From: Pseudomonas entomophila
GTDB taxonomy: Bacteria; Pseudomonadota; Gammaproteobacteria; Pseudomonadales; Pseudomonadaceae
Reading direction: 5' to 3'
Assembly: GCF_029478665.1 (NCBI RefSeq)
Contig: NZ_JARPQB010000036.1
Coordinates: 1-51,137, forward strand
DNA: 51,137 nucleotides
Part shown: in pieces, positions 32,564 through 44,748 of the stretch
Layout: every line of letters starts with the position of its first letter
Numbering within the stretch: the stretch's first letter is position 1
The notes under the pieces: model-generated
What the model was told of the DNA's origin: nothing
The model's input: only the letters and a program-made list of their open reading frames with translations
Database searches by the model: none
Program-made: the position numbers and the translations under genes

Positions 32564-32848
32564 ATGGCAAGCGGTAAAGTCAAGTGGTTCAACAACGCCA
32601 AGGGCTACGGATTCATCAATGAGGTTGACCGTTCCAACAAGACGGTGGTTGATGAGAAAGGCAAGGAAATCGATCTGTTCGCCCACTATTCAGCGATCCA
32701 AATGGACGGTTACAAGACGCTGAAGGCTGGCCAAACCGTGGATTTCGACATCACCCAAGGCCCCAAAGGGCTCCACGCTTCGAACATCCGCAATTCCAGC
32801 GCCACAACGACAGGAAGCTCGCTTTCAGTGGATACCGCTGAAGCCTGA
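32564..32848 (+). CDS. cspD: Cold-shock-like protein CspD
   Basis: 94 residues from the ATG 32564 (AGGGATGG context, GAGGG upstream). Cold-shock domain with RNP1 KGYGFI and RNP2-like DLFAHYSAI; GKVKWFNNAKG at the start. The Ser/Thr-rich tail (about 70-94) is typical of CspD and not of CspA. In E. coli CspD binds single-stranded DNA and blocks replication in stationary phase. The clpA-clpS-cspD order is conserved with E. coli. Confidence 0.9.
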   Translation: MASGKVKWFNNAKGYGFINEVDRSNKTVVDEKGKEIDLFAHYSAIQMDGYKTLKAGQTVDFDITQGPKGLHASNIRNSSATTTGSSLSVDTAEA

Positions 32849-32871
32849 TCCGCTGATTGTCCTGAGACACG

Positions 32872-32912
32872 AAAAAGCCGGCGACCCTTTAAATAATGGT
32901 CGCCGGCTTTTT
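32872..32912. terminator. Bidirectional terminator between cspD and icd
   Basis: AAAAAGCCGGCGACC pairs perfectly over 15 bases with GGTCGCCGGCTTTTT across an 11-base loop. T-runs on both strands serve the convergent cspD and icd genes. Confidence 0.92.
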
Positions 32913-32921
32913 GATCCCTGA

Positions 32922-34178
<1,257 letters not shown>

Positions 34179-34684
34179 GCTGCACTACTCCGCTTTTCCT
34201 GGTGTGATTGGAAATCGTGCGATCCACTGAGCCTAAACCACATCCGTCGACCTGCAAGGTGGCACCCGTTGGCAGCAACTGTTTTGGATTGACCGCAGCG
34301 CCGCATTCGCCGGCAAAGCCGGCGCCAACAGGCACCGTGTCGGGCTTGCCCCCTGCGGCAACACGTCACATTGCTCCTACGTCTTTGGTCTTATAAATGC
34401 GCTGATACGACTTCACCTTGCTGATTAGCCCAAAGGGTTTGATATACTCCGGCGCGACCGAAGGGTCATCGGGGCGAATCCCAGGAAAATGCGGCTCGCC
34501 CTCGGCCAGGAAATGGCCATAAGCCTGGGTTGTTACCGCAGCCCAGCACTTGACGCTCGACTGATGCATCCACCATCACCGCTCGCAGCCTCTCGACTTT
34601 CCGCTCATGGCGTCGCCAGGGCGAAGCGCCTACCCTGCGCACCTCGAGACTCGAGTACGCTCAGCACATAGAGAGTTAACCCGC
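34179..34684. other. 506-base divergent control region between icd and idh
   Basis: No supported gene. It holds a single degenerate REP-like hairpin (about 34304-34331, core GCCGGCAAAGCCGGC), an A/T-richer part around 34380-34450, and TATACT at 34443-34448 as a possible -10 box with TTGCTG 19 bases before it. The remainder (34450-34680) is G+C-rich with no clear signal. Promoters for both isocitrate dehydrogenases must lie here. Confidence 0.5.
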
Positions 34685-36910
<2,226 letters not shown>

Positions 36911-36928
36911 GGTTCGCTTGACGTAACA

Positions 36929-36966
36929 GCACAAACCCCGGCCACGCACCGGGGTTTGTGCTTTTT
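36929..36966 (+). terminator. Terminator after idh
   Basis: Perfect 13-base stem GCACAAACCCCGG/CCGGGGTTTGTGC with a 7-base loop and TTTTT. Confidence 0.92.
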
Positions 36967-36988
36967 GGGATTGGGGCTGCCTTGCAGC

Positions 36989-37060
36989 CCTTTCGCGGCA
37001 CAAGGCCGCTCCTACAGGAGACCGCGACCCATTGTAGGAGCGGCCTTGCGCCGCGAAAGG
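36989..37060. repeat. REP pair (GCGGC-CAAG-GCCGC-type), inverted
   Basis: 28-base inverted arms (36989-37016 and 37033-37060) with one mismatch, tail GCTCCTACA, upstream of nudJ. Confidence 0.85.
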
Positions 37061-37098
37061 ACCGCACAGCGGTCCCAAGATCGAGAAGGACAACACAC

Positions 37099-37539
37099 AT
37101 GACCTGGCAACCCCACATCACCGTCGCCACCATCGTCGAACACGAGGGCAAGTTCCTCTTCGTCGAGGAATTCAAGGCCGGCCAGCACGTCTTCAACCAA
37201 CCCGCCGGCCACCTCGAAGCCAACGAAACCATCACCCAGGCCGCCCTGCGCGAGACGCTGGAAGAAACCGCCTGGGAAGTCGAACTCACTGGCGTGGTCG
37301 GCATCTACCTCTATACCGCCCCAAGCAATGGCATCACCTACCAGCGCATCTGTTTCGCTGCCCGCCCCGTGCGCCACCACACCGACCTGGCCCTGGACCG
37401 CGACATCATCCGCGCCGTATGGCTGAGCCGCGAAGAGCTGCTGGCCGAGCCATCACGCTGGCGCAGCGAACTGGTGCCCCGTTGCCTGGACGACTACCTC
37501 AAAGGCCCATTGCACAGCCTCGACCTGCTGCGCGACTGA
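37099..37539 (+). CDS. nudJ: Nudix hydrolase, NudJ type
   Basis: 146 residues from the ATG 37099 (GAAGGA upstream). The Nudix box spans residues 37-58: G37, then E43, R51-E52 and E55-E56 coordinate the metal. The start WQPHITVATIVEHEGKFLFVEE and the position just before mnmA match NudJ, a phosphatase acting on thiamin and nucleoside diphosphate compounds. 59 bases separate it from mnmA. Confidence 0.88.
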   Translation: MTWQPHITVATIVEHEGKFLFVEEFKAGQHVFNQPAGHLEANETITQAALRETLEETAWEVELTGVVGIYLYTAPSNGITYQRICFAARPVRHHTDLALDRDIIRAVWLSREELLAEPSRWRSELVPRCLDDYLKGPLHSLDLLRD

Positions 37540-37555
37540 CGCCAGCCTGCGGGTT

Positions 37556-37564
37556 TGATAGAAT
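37556..37564 (+). promoter_or_regulatory. Candidate extended -10 promoter of mnmA
   Basis: TG-A-TAGAAT, an extended -10 element 35 bases before the mnmA start codon; no good -35 box. Confidence 0.35.
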
Positions 37565-37598
37565 CGGCGTTTTTCCCTCTGATACACATTCGGTAGCC

Positions 37599-38723
37599 AT
37601 GACCAGCCCAGCACTCAAAGACCCCGCCAAGACCCGCGTCATCGTCGGCATGTCCGGCGGCGTGGACTCTTCCGTCTCCGCCCTTCTGCTCATGGAGCAG
37701 GGCTACCAGGTGGAAGGTCTGTTCATGAAGAATTGGGAAGAGGACGACGGCACCGAATACTGCACCGCCCGCGAAGACCTCGCCGACGCCCAGGCGGTGT
37801 GCGACCGCATCGGCATAAAGCTGCACACCGCCAACTTCGCCGCCGAATACTGGGACAACGTGTTCGAGCACTTCCTCGAAGAGTACAAGGCCGGCCGCAC
37901 ACCCAACCCGGACATCCTGTGCAACCGCGAGATCAAGTTCAAGGCGTTCCTCGACTACGCCCTGTCCCTGGGCGCCGACCTGATCGCCACCGGCCACTAT
38001 GTGCGCCGCCGCGACACCGGCGAGCTGACCGAGCTGCTCAAGGGCCTGGACCCGAACAAGGACCAGAGCTACTTCCTGCATGCCGTCGGCGGCAAGGAGA
38101 TCGCCCGCACCCTGTTCCCGGTCGGTGAGCTGGAGAAGCCTGAAGTGCGCGCCATCGCCGAGAAACACGGCCTGGCCACGGCAAAGAAGAAGGACTCCAC
38201 CGGCATCTGCTTCATCGGCGAGCGCCGCTTCAGCGATTTCCTCAAACAGTACCTGCCGGCCCAGCCGGGTGAGATCCAGACCACCGAAGACGAAGTGATC
38301 GGCCGCCACCACGGCCTGATGTACCACACCATCGGCCAGCGCCAGGGCCTGGGCATCGGTGGCCTGAAGGACGCCGGCGATGAGCCGTGGTACGTACTGC
38401 ACAAGGATCTCACCCGTAACGTGCTGGTAGTTGGCCAGGGCAACGAACACCCATGGCTGTTCTCCCGCGCCCTGCTCGCCTCGGACATCTTCTGGGTCAA
38501 CCCGATCGACTTGAGCAGCCCGCGCCGGCTCACGGCCAAGGTGCGTTATCGCCAGGGCGACCAACAGTGCACCCTGGAGCGCACCGAGAACGGCTACCGC
38601 GCGGTGTTCGACGAACCTCAGCGCGCCGTTACCCCCGGCCAGTCGGTGGTGTTCTACGACGGCGAGGTGTGCCTGGGCGGCGGCGTGATCGAGACCGCCG
38701 AGCCGTGGAGCCCGCGTCAATGA
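37599..38723 (+). CDS. mnmA: tRNA-specific 2-thiouridylase MnmA
   Basis: 374 residues from the ATG 37599; the longer open frame upstream runs into nudJ. PP-loop GMSGGVDSS (about residues 17-25) adenylates U34. The two catalytic cysteines sit in NPDILCNREIKF and DSTGICFIGERRF. It makes s2U34 in tRNA-Lys, -Glu and -Gln with sulfur delivered by TusE, encoded at 17371. The stop overlaps hflD by four bases. Confidence 0.96.
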   Translation: MTSPALKDPAKTRVIVGMSGGVDSSVSALLLMEQGYQVEGLFMKNWEEDDGTEYCTAREDLADAQAVCDRIGIKLHTANFAAEYWDNVFEHFLEEYKAGRTPNPDILCNREIKFKAFLDYALSLGADLIATGHYVRRRDTGELTELLKGLDPNKDQSYFLHAVGGKEIARTLFPVGELEKPEVRAIAEKHGLATAKKKDSTGICFIGERRFSDFLKQYLPAQPGEIQTTEDEVIGRHHGLMYHTIGQRQGLGIGGLKDAGDEPWYVLHKDLTRNVLVVGQGNEHPWLFSRALLASDIFWVNPIDLSSPRRLTAKVRYRQGDQQCTLERTENGYRAVFDEPQRAVTPGQSVVFYDGEVCLGGGVIETAEPWSPRQ

Positions 38724-39346
38724 ACAACCTCCAGGAGCAGCTGATCGCCCTGGGCGGCGTGTTCCAGGCCGCCGTGCTGGTCGACCGCATCGCCCGCACG
38801 GGCCAGGCCAGCGAGGCCAACATCGGCTGTATGCTCGGCAGCCTGCTGGTGCGCGACCCGAAGGATACGCTGGAGGTGTTCGGCGGCGACGACCTCAACC
38901 TGCGTGACGGCTATCGTGCGCTGGTCGGCGCCCTGGAGCGCGACCCCAGCAGCCTGCAGCGCGAGCCGCTGCGCTACGCCCTGTCGATGCTCGGCCTTGA
39001 GCGCCAGCTGAACAAACGCGGCGACATGCTCGACATCATCGGCAATCGCCTGCCGCAGATTCAATCGCAGGCCGATCATTTCGGCCTGGTTCACGAAAAC
39101 GTCATCGCTTCCAGCGGAGCCTTGTACCAGGACACCCTGAGCACCCTGCGCCAGCGCATCCAGGTGCATGGCGACATGCGCTTCCTGCAGCAGGCGAGCA
39201 ATGCCTCGAAGATCCGCGCCCTGCTGCTGGCCGGCATCCGTGCCGCGCGCCTGTGGCGCCAGCTGGGTGGGCATCGCTGGCAACTGGTGTTCAGCCGGCG
39301 CAAGTTGCTCAACGAGCTTTACGGGATGATGCGTACCAACGACTGA
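38720..39346 (+). CDS. hflD: HflD family protein
   Basis: 208 residues, nearly all helical. LGGVFQAAVLVDRIARTG at the start and LLLAGIRAARLWRQLGG near the end are conserved in HflD. E. coli HflD is a membrane-associated protein that binds lambda CII and blocks it. The mnmA-hflD-purB order is conserved from E. coli (ycfB-ycfC-purB). It is translationally coupled to mnmA. Confidence 0.92.
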   Translation: MNNLQEQLIALGGVFQAAVLVDRIARTGQASEANIGCMLGSLLVRDPKDTLEVFGGDDLNLRDGYRALVGALERDPSSLQREPLRYALSMLGLERQLNKRGDMLDIIGNRLPQIQSQADHFGLVHENVIASSGALYQDTLSTLRQRIQVHGDMRFLQQASNASKIRALLLAGIRAARLWRQLGGHRWQLVFSRRKLLNELYGMMRTND

Positions 39347-39358
39347 ACGAACACCGTG

Positions 39359-39437
39359 CCCCTGTAGGAGCGGGTTTGCCCGCGAATGCGTCAGTGAATC
39401 CAGCATTGCATCGCGGGTAAACCCGCTCCTACAGGGG
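39359..39437. repeat. REP pair (GCGGGTTT-CCCGC-type), inverted
   Basis: 27-base arms (39359-39385 and 39411-39437) with one mismatch and tail GCTCCTACAGGGG, between hflD and purB. Confidence 0.85.
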
Positions 39438-39546
39438 CTCAAGCAAGACTCGAAATGGCCCGACCTTTGGTCAGCCACCCGACTCGGGCGCGTTTTTCAT
39501 GTATGATATGCGCCCTTCCAAAAGCCTGACTGTCCGAGAACACCCC

Positions 39547-40917
39547 ATGCAGCTCTCTTCGCTCACTGCGGTTTCCCCTGTAGACGGCCGTTATGCCGGC
39601 AAAACCCAGGCCCTGCGCCCCATCTTCAGCGAATTCGGCCTGATCCGTTTCCGCGCCCTGGTCGAAGTGCGCTGGCTGCAGCGCCTGGCCGCCCACCCGC
39701 AGATCGGCGAAGTGCCGGCGTTCTCCGCCGAAGCCAACGCCGTGCTGGACAGCCTGGCCACCGATTTCAAGCTCGAGCACGCCGAACGCGTCAAAGAGAT
39801 CGAGCGCACCACCAACCACGACGTCAAGGCCATCGAGTACCTGCTCAAGGAGCAAGCCGCTCAACTGCCTGAACTGGCCAAGGTCAGCGAGTTCATCCAC
39901 TTCGCCTGCACCAGCGAGGACATCAACAACCTGTCCCACGCCCTGATGCTGCGTGCTGGCCGCGACGACGTGCTGCTGCCGCTGATGCGCCAGATCGCCG
40001 AATCAATCCGCGCCCTGGCCCACGCCCACGCCGAAGTACCCATGCTGTCGCGCACCCACGGCCAGCCGGCCTCGCCGACCACCCTGGGCAAAGAACTGGC
40101 CAACGTCGTCTACCGCCTGGAGCGTCAGATCGCTCAGGTGGCCGCCGTGCCGCTGCTGGGCAAGATCAACGGCGCCGTGGGCAACTACAACGCCCACCTG
40201 TCCGCGTACTCGCAGATCGACTGGGAGCAGAACGCCCGCGCCTTCATCGAGGACGAGCTGGGCCTGGTGTTCAACCCCTACACCACCCAGATCGAGCCGC
40301 ACGACTACATCGCCGAGCTGTTCGACGCCATCGCCCGCTTCAACACCATCCTCATCGACTTCGACCGCGACGTCTGGGGCTACATCTCGCTGGGCTACTT
40401 CAAGCAGAAGACCGTCGCCGGCGAAATCGGCTCCTCGACCATGCCGCACAAGGTCAACCCGATCGACTTCGAGAACTCCGAAGGCAACCTGGGGATCGCC
40501 AACGCGCTGTTCCAGCACCTGGCCAGCAAGCTGCCGATTTCGCGCTGGCAGCGTGACCTGACCGACTCCACCGTGCTGCGCAACCTGGGCGTGGGCTTCG
40601 CCCACAGCGTCATCGCCTACGAAGCCAGCCTGAAAGGCATCGGCAAGCTGGAAGTCAACGCCGCCCGTATCGCCGCCGACCTGGACGCCTGCTGGGAAGT
40701 CCTGGCCGAGCCGATCCAGACCGTGATGCGCCGCTTCAACATCGAGAACCCCTACGAGAAGCTCAAGGAGCTGACCCGTGGCAAGGGCATCACCCCTGAA
40801 GCGCTGCTGACCTTCATCGACGGCCTGGACATGCCGGCCGAAGCCAAGGCCGAGCTCAAGCAACTGACCCCTGCCACCTACATTGGCAACGCCGTGGCCC
40901 AGGCCAAACGCATCTGA
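39547..40917 (+). CDS. purB: Adenylosuccinate lyase
   Basis: 456 residues. The fumarase/aspartase superfamily signature SSTMPHKVNPIDFENSEGN carries the catalytic Ser loop, and FACTSEDINN and RTHGQPASPTTLGK supply the other active-site parts. It acts twice in purine synthesis (SAICAR to AICAR, adenylosuccinate to AMP). The start is at MQLSSLTAVSP; upstream codons lie in the leader. A terminator follows. Confidence 0.96.
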   Translation: MQLSSLTAVSPVDGRYAGKTQALRPIFSEFGLIRFRALVEVRWLQRLAAHPQIGEVPAFSAEANAVLDSLATDFKLEHAERVKEIERTTNHDVKAIEYLLKEQAAQLPELAKVSEFIHFACTSEDINNLSHALMLRAGRDDVLLPLMRQIAESIRALAHAHAEVPMLSRTHGQPASPTTLGKELANVVYRLERQIAQVAAVPLLGKINGAVGNYNAHLSAYSQIDWEQNARAFIEDELGLVFNPYTTQIEPHDYIAELFDAIARFNTILIDFDRDVWGYISLGYFKQKTVAGEIGSSTMPHKVNPIDFENSEGNLGIANALFQHLASKLPISRWQRDLTDSTVLRNLGVGFAHSVIAYEASLKGIGKLEVNAARIAADLDACWEVLAEPIQTVMRRFNIENPYEKLKELTRGKGITPEALLTFIDGLDMPAEAKAELKQLTPATYIGNAVAQAKRI

Positions 40918-40935
40918 CCTGCGCCCCGCGCTTAA

Positions 40936-40959
40936 CGCCCGGCCTGGCCGGGCGTTTTT
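40936..40959 (+). terminator. Terminator after purB
   Basis: CGCCCGGC, a 3-base loop, GCCGGGCG and TTTTT. Confidence 0.9.
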
Positions 40960-40998
40960 ATTCCCGTCTGAAAATTACGTTTTTTCAATAGGTTGAAC

Positions 40999-42165
40999 AT
41001 GAATTCTGATACTCCACTGCAACTGCTGGGCGGCCTGACGGCCCGTGAATTCCTGCGCGACTACTGGCAGAAGAAGCCGCTGCTGGTGCGTCAGGCCTTC
41101 CCCGACTTCGTCAGCCCCATCGATGGCGACGAGCTGGCCGGCCTGGCCCTGGAAGAAGAAGTCGAGTCGCGCCTGGTGCTTGAACATGGCGAGCGCCCGT
41201 GGGAACTGCGCCGCGGCCCGTTCGCCGAGGACGCCTTCGCCGACCTGCCCGAGCGTGACTGGACCCTGCTGGTGCAGGCGGTGGACCAGTTCGTGCCGGA
41301 AGTGGCCGAGCTCCTCGAAGAGTTCCGCTTCCTGCCCAGCTGGCGTATCGACGACGTGATGATCAGCTACGCGGCGCCCGGTGGCAGCGTCGGCCCGCAC
41401 TTCGACAACTACGATGTGTTCCTGCTGCAGGCCGAAGGCAAGCGCAACTGGAAAGTCGGCCAGATGTGCAACAGCGACAGCGCGCTGATCGACCATGCCG
41501 ACCTGCGCATCCTCGCCGATTTCGAGCAGAGCGACGAGTGGACCCTGGAGCCCGGCGACATGCTCTACCTGCCGCCGCGCCTGGCCCACTACGGCGTTGC
41601 CGAGGGCGAGTGCATGACCTACTCGGTGGGCTTCCGCGCCCCGAGCGCGGCCGAAGTGCTGACCCACTTCACCGACTTCCTCGGCCAGTTCCTGCCGGAC
41701 GAAGAGCGCTACAGCGATGCCGACGCCCAGCCGGTCAGCGACCCGCACCAGATCCAGCACGATGCCCTGGACCGCCTCAAGGCCCTGATCGACAAGCACA
41801 TGGCCGACAAGGACCTGCTGCTGACCTGGTTCGGCCAGTTCATGACCGAGCCGCGTTACCCGGAGCAGGTGGTGGGCGAGGAACTGTCCGAACAGGAGCT
41901 GCTCGACTACCTCGGCCAGGGCGCCATCCTGATCCGCAACCCGAGCGCACGTATGGCCTGGTCGGAGTTCGGCGACGACCTGCTGCTGTTCGCCAGCGGC
42001 CGCAGCTGCCCGCTGCCGGGCAAGCTGCGCGAGCTGCTGAAACTGATCTGCTCCGCCGACGCCCTGCACAGCGAAAACCTGGCCCAGTGGCTGCAGGACG
42101 AAGACGGCCTGATGCTGGTGCAGCAACTGGTCATGCAAGGCAGCCTGGGGTTCGCCGATGAATAA
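40999..42165 (+). CDS. roxA: Ribosomal protein uL16 arginine hydroxylase (RoxA/YcfD)
   Basis: 388 residues from the ATG 40999 (a TTG at 40993 is a weaker alternative). The JmjC-type cupin has its Fe(II) ligands in VGPHFDNYDVFLLQ (His and Asp) and in RLAHYGVAEGE (His), and LLVRQAFPDF at the N-terminus is typical. A C-terminal winged-helix part follows. E. coli YcfD hydroxylates Arg81 of ribosomal protein uL16 with 2-oxoglutarate and oxygen. It overlaps the next gene by eight bases. Confidence 0.93.
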   Translation: MNSDTPLQLLGGLTAREFLRDYWQKKPLLVRQAFPDFVSPIDGDELAGLALEEEVESRLVLEHGERPWELRRGPFAEDAFADLPERDWTLLVQAVDQFVPEVAELLEEFRFLPSWRIDDVMISYAAPGGSVGPHFDNYDVFLLQAEGKRNWKVGQMCNSDSALIDHADLRILADFEQSDEWTLEPGDMLYLPPRLAHYGVAEGECMTYSVGFRAPSAAEVLTHFTDFLGQFLPDEERYSDADAQPVSDPHQIQHDALDRLKALIDKHMADKDLLLTWFGQFMTEPRYPEQVVGEELSEQELLDYLGQGAILIRNPSARMAWSEFGDDLLLFASGRSCPLPGKLRELLKLICSADALHSENLAQWLQDEDGLMLVQQLVMQGSLGFADE

Positions 42166-42592
42166 GATCAGCGTTCGACTGGCCGACTGGCACAAGGACA
42201 ACGCCGATATCCACCGCATCCGCAGCGCCGTGTTCGTCGCCGAGCAGCATGTGCCGCCGGAGCTGGAGTTCGACGCCGAAGACCCGAGTGCCGTGCACTT
42301 CCTGGCCATGGAAGGCGACTACCCGATCGGTACCGCGCGCCTGTTGCCCGACGGCACCATCGGCCGGGTGTCGGTACTCAAGGACTGGCGCGGCTTGAAG
42401 GTGGGCGATGCGCTGATGCAGGCGGTGATCGTCGAGGCGCAGAACCGCGACCTCAAGCAGCAGATGCTCAGCGCCCAGGTGCACGCCACACCGTTCTATG
42501 AGCGCCTGGGGTTCCGCGTGGTCAGCGAGGAGTTCCTCGAAGCCGGGATTCCGCACGTGGACATGGTGCGCGACTCGCGCGAGATCGCCTGA
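42158..42592 (+). CDS. GNAT family N-acetyltransferase
   Basis: 144 residues. RIRSAVFVAEQHVPPELEFD, then IGTARLLPDGTIGRVSVLKDWRGLKVGDALM (acetyl-CoA binding motif A, with R-G-x-x-V/I-G-like turn), then HATPFYERLGFRVVSEEF. This is the ElaA/YjcF-like branch. Substrate unknown. The eight-base overlap with roxA suggests a joint message. Confidence 0.85.
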   Translation: MNKISVRLADWHKDNADIHRIRSAVFVAEQHVPPELEFDAEDPSAVHFLAMEGDYPIGTARLLPDGTIGRVSVLKDWRGLKVGDALMQAVIVEAQNRDLKQQMLSAQVHATPFYERLGFRVVSEEFLEAGIPHVDMVRDSREIA

Positions 42593-42600
42593 GCCGCCAG

Positions 42601-42654
42601 TCGCCGGCAAGCCGGCTCCTACAGCGTTACCCGTAGGAGCCGGCTTGCCGGCGA
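42601..42654. repeat. REP pair (GCCGGC-type), inverted
   Basis: Perfect 22-base arms (42601-42622 and 42633-42654), core GCCGGCAAGCCGGC with the CTCCTAC tail, between the convergent GNAT and lipase genes. Confidence 0.88.
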
Positions 42655-42663
42655 ACCGTTTGG

Positions 42664-44514
42664 TCAGGCAATCACGACCTGGCCATCCCCCAGTGACTGC
42701 GCGGCAATGCCCACCAGCGTCACGCTGTCCGCACCGAACTTCAGTACCAGGTCATTGCCCACCTGGCTGGCATGATCACGCCAGGCCGGCGCAGCCGTGC
42801 CGCCCTCCACGCCCATGAACACCAGGCGGTCCTGGCCGGTGAAATCCAGCACCCGGTCCAGACCGAAGTGCCCGCTGAACAGGAACGTATCGCGCCCGGC
42901 ACCGCCACTGAGCACATCGTTGCCGGTACCACCGACCAGCACGTCATTGCCCGCGCCGCCCTGCAGGCGATCATCCCCGCCCAGGCCGAACAACCACTGC
43001 CCCTGGTTCCCCGCCAGCAGTTGGTCACCCGCCTGGCTGCCACTGATCGACGCTGCGTAGGGGTTGAGCTTGCCACTGTTCAGCAACCCATCCACCCCTA
43101 GCTGATGGGTCACCTCCTTGGTGAAGATCACCAGGTTCGGCTCCTTGCTGACCAGGTTCTCGACGCTGTGCAACTGGCTGATGCCGCCCGCGGCATCCTG
43201 CACATACACCGTGCCCTCGCCGTCGCGGGCGATGCTCAGGCTGGCCAGTGAATCCTGCAGCTTGAGCGTGTCATGCCCGTCGCCGCCATCGATCAGGTTG
43301 AAGCCGCCATCATCACGGAAGGTGTCGTTGCCGGCACGCCCTTCGAGGTAGTCGTTGCCACGCCCGCCATGGATCAGGTCGTCCTTGTCGGTGCCGATGA
43401 TGAAGGTGCTGCCCTTGTGCGGCTCGGCGTTGCGGTTGAGGTCCTCGACCCAGGTCGAGCCCCGGGTCGTATCGGACAGGTTGCTGACCACCACGGTCGA
43501 GTCGCGGGTGGTCCATTGATAGAAGGAAGAGTCCACCACCCGTCCAAGGCCATCGGTGTAGGCGGCCGGCAGGTGCGACAGCCAGGTGGCGATGTTGGCG
43601 ATGGAGAACGGCAACAGGTTCCAGGCGTCGGAGGCGTAATGGTCGTTGAAGTTGACGATGTTGTTGGTGGCCGAGGCCTTGGCGCCGTCATGCACGCCGG
43701 CGGTTCCCCAGGTGACCGAGGTGCCGTCGAGCACGCGGAACACCGGGTCGTTCTCGTAGCCGATGTTGAGCACCTTGTCGGCGTCGGCGGCCTGGGTCGG
43801 CGAGGCGAAGGCGACGTAGCGCGAATCCTGGTAGAAGCCGCCCCAGCGCGAGGTGCTGAGGTCCGCCAGGCTGTTCACTGCCAGCCCGCCAAGGCTGTGG
43901 CCACTGACGGTGACATCGGCGCCGGTCAGGCCGTTGGCCTTGGCAAACGCCGCCACATTGTCGAGCAGGCGGCCGTAGGCGTTGCCGGTGTAGTCGCGGG
44001 CATAGCCCGGTGGCCCGAACGCCGCCAACAGGTCGTTGATCACATCGCCGATGGTGTCGCCAACCAGCACTTCCCGTGGCCCACCGGTACCGCGAAAGGC
44101 GATGCCGATGGCCGTCAGATGACCGTCAGCGTCGTAGCGACCCATGACTTCAGCCTGTGCCGTGGTATAGCCGGCGTTTTCACCATAGAAGGTTCCCCGT
44201 GCATCGGTCTTGCCCTGGTAGCCCAGCTGCGCGGCGCTGATAGGGTTCCAGCCAATCGCCTTGGCGTTGGCCAGGGCCTTGGCTTCGGCGTCCGGGTTCC
44301 AGGGGATGCCGGGGATCACGCCCTGGCTGTCGGTGCCACCGATCAGTGCCTTGGCCAGCGTTGCCGGCAGGCCCAGGCCGAAGCCATGCTGCTGGTAGCC
44401 TGCGGCGAATCCATCGTCGATACCGTGGTAGGCGTACATCGCCAGGGCCATGGCATCCTTGTAGAGGGCGGAAGAGGCAGAGCTGCCAAGTTGGCGGTAA
44501 TCAAATACGGGCAT
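42664..44514 (-). CDS. lipA: Family I.3 extracellular lipase/esterase with RTX repeats (LipA/PueA type)
   Basis: 616 residues from the ATG 44514 (AGGGA eight bases upstream; longer versions are not family-like). No N-terminal signal peptide. The alpha/beta-hydrolase nucleophile is Ser207 in GHSLGG, the same number as in P. fluorescens lipases. The last third has two groups of GGxGxDxL repeats (about residues 378-415 and 530-575) that bind calcium, and the hydrophobic end fits a C-terminal type I secretion signal. Homologues degrade triglycerides and polyester polyurethane. No ABC exporter gene is nearby in the window. Confidence 0.93.
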   Translation of the reverse strand: MPVFDYRQLGSSASSALYKDAMALAMYAYHGIDDGFAAGYQQHGFGLGLPATLAKALIGGTDSQGVIPGIPWNPDAEAKALANAKAIGWNPISAAQLGYQGKTDARGTFYGENAGYTTAQAEVMGRYDADGHLTAIGIAFRGTGGPREVLVGDTIGDVINDLLAAFGPPGYARDYTGNAYGRLLDNVAAFAKANGLTGADVTVSGHSLGGLAVNSLADLSTSRWGGFYQDSRYVAFASPTQAADADKVLNIGYENDPVFRVLDGTSVTWGTAGVHDGAKASATNNIVNFNDHYASDAWNLLPFSIANIATWLSHLPAAYTDGLGRVVDSSFYQWTTRDSTVVVSNLSDTTRGSTWVEDLNRNAEPHKGSTFIIGTDKDDLIHGGRGNDYLEGRAGNDTFRDDGGFNLIDGGDGHDTLKLQDSLASLSIARDGEGTVYVQDAAGGISQLHSVENLVSKEPNLVIFTKEVTHQLGVDGLLNSGKLNPYAASISGSQAGDQLLAGNQGQWLFGLGGDDRLQGGAGNDVLVGGTGNDVLSGGAGRDTFLFSGHFGLDRVLDFTGQDRLVFMGVEGGTAAPAWRDHASQVGNDLVLKFGADSVTLVGIAAQSLGDGQVVIA

Positions 44515-44748
44515 TGGATACATCCCTGTTCGTTGTAGGTAGGACGCCCCAGCGACATCGTCCTTTGACACGACTGACGGGCGAAAGGCAAAACTGGCAC
44601 GCCAGTGCCACAAGATTCAAGCCCCTGGGAGTGGCAACCCTGCCAAAATCACGGATAAAAAAACTGTACATGCATACAGATAAAACTTGCCTGCGCGCCC
44701 TGCCTTGCGCATCCTAGTGCCCATTCCCACCGATCAAGCGTTGCGGCC

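Noticed and set aside
34366..34569. 67-codon minus-strand frame in the icd-idh gap
   Set aside because: No ribosome binding site and it covers the best promoter-like sequence of the gap.
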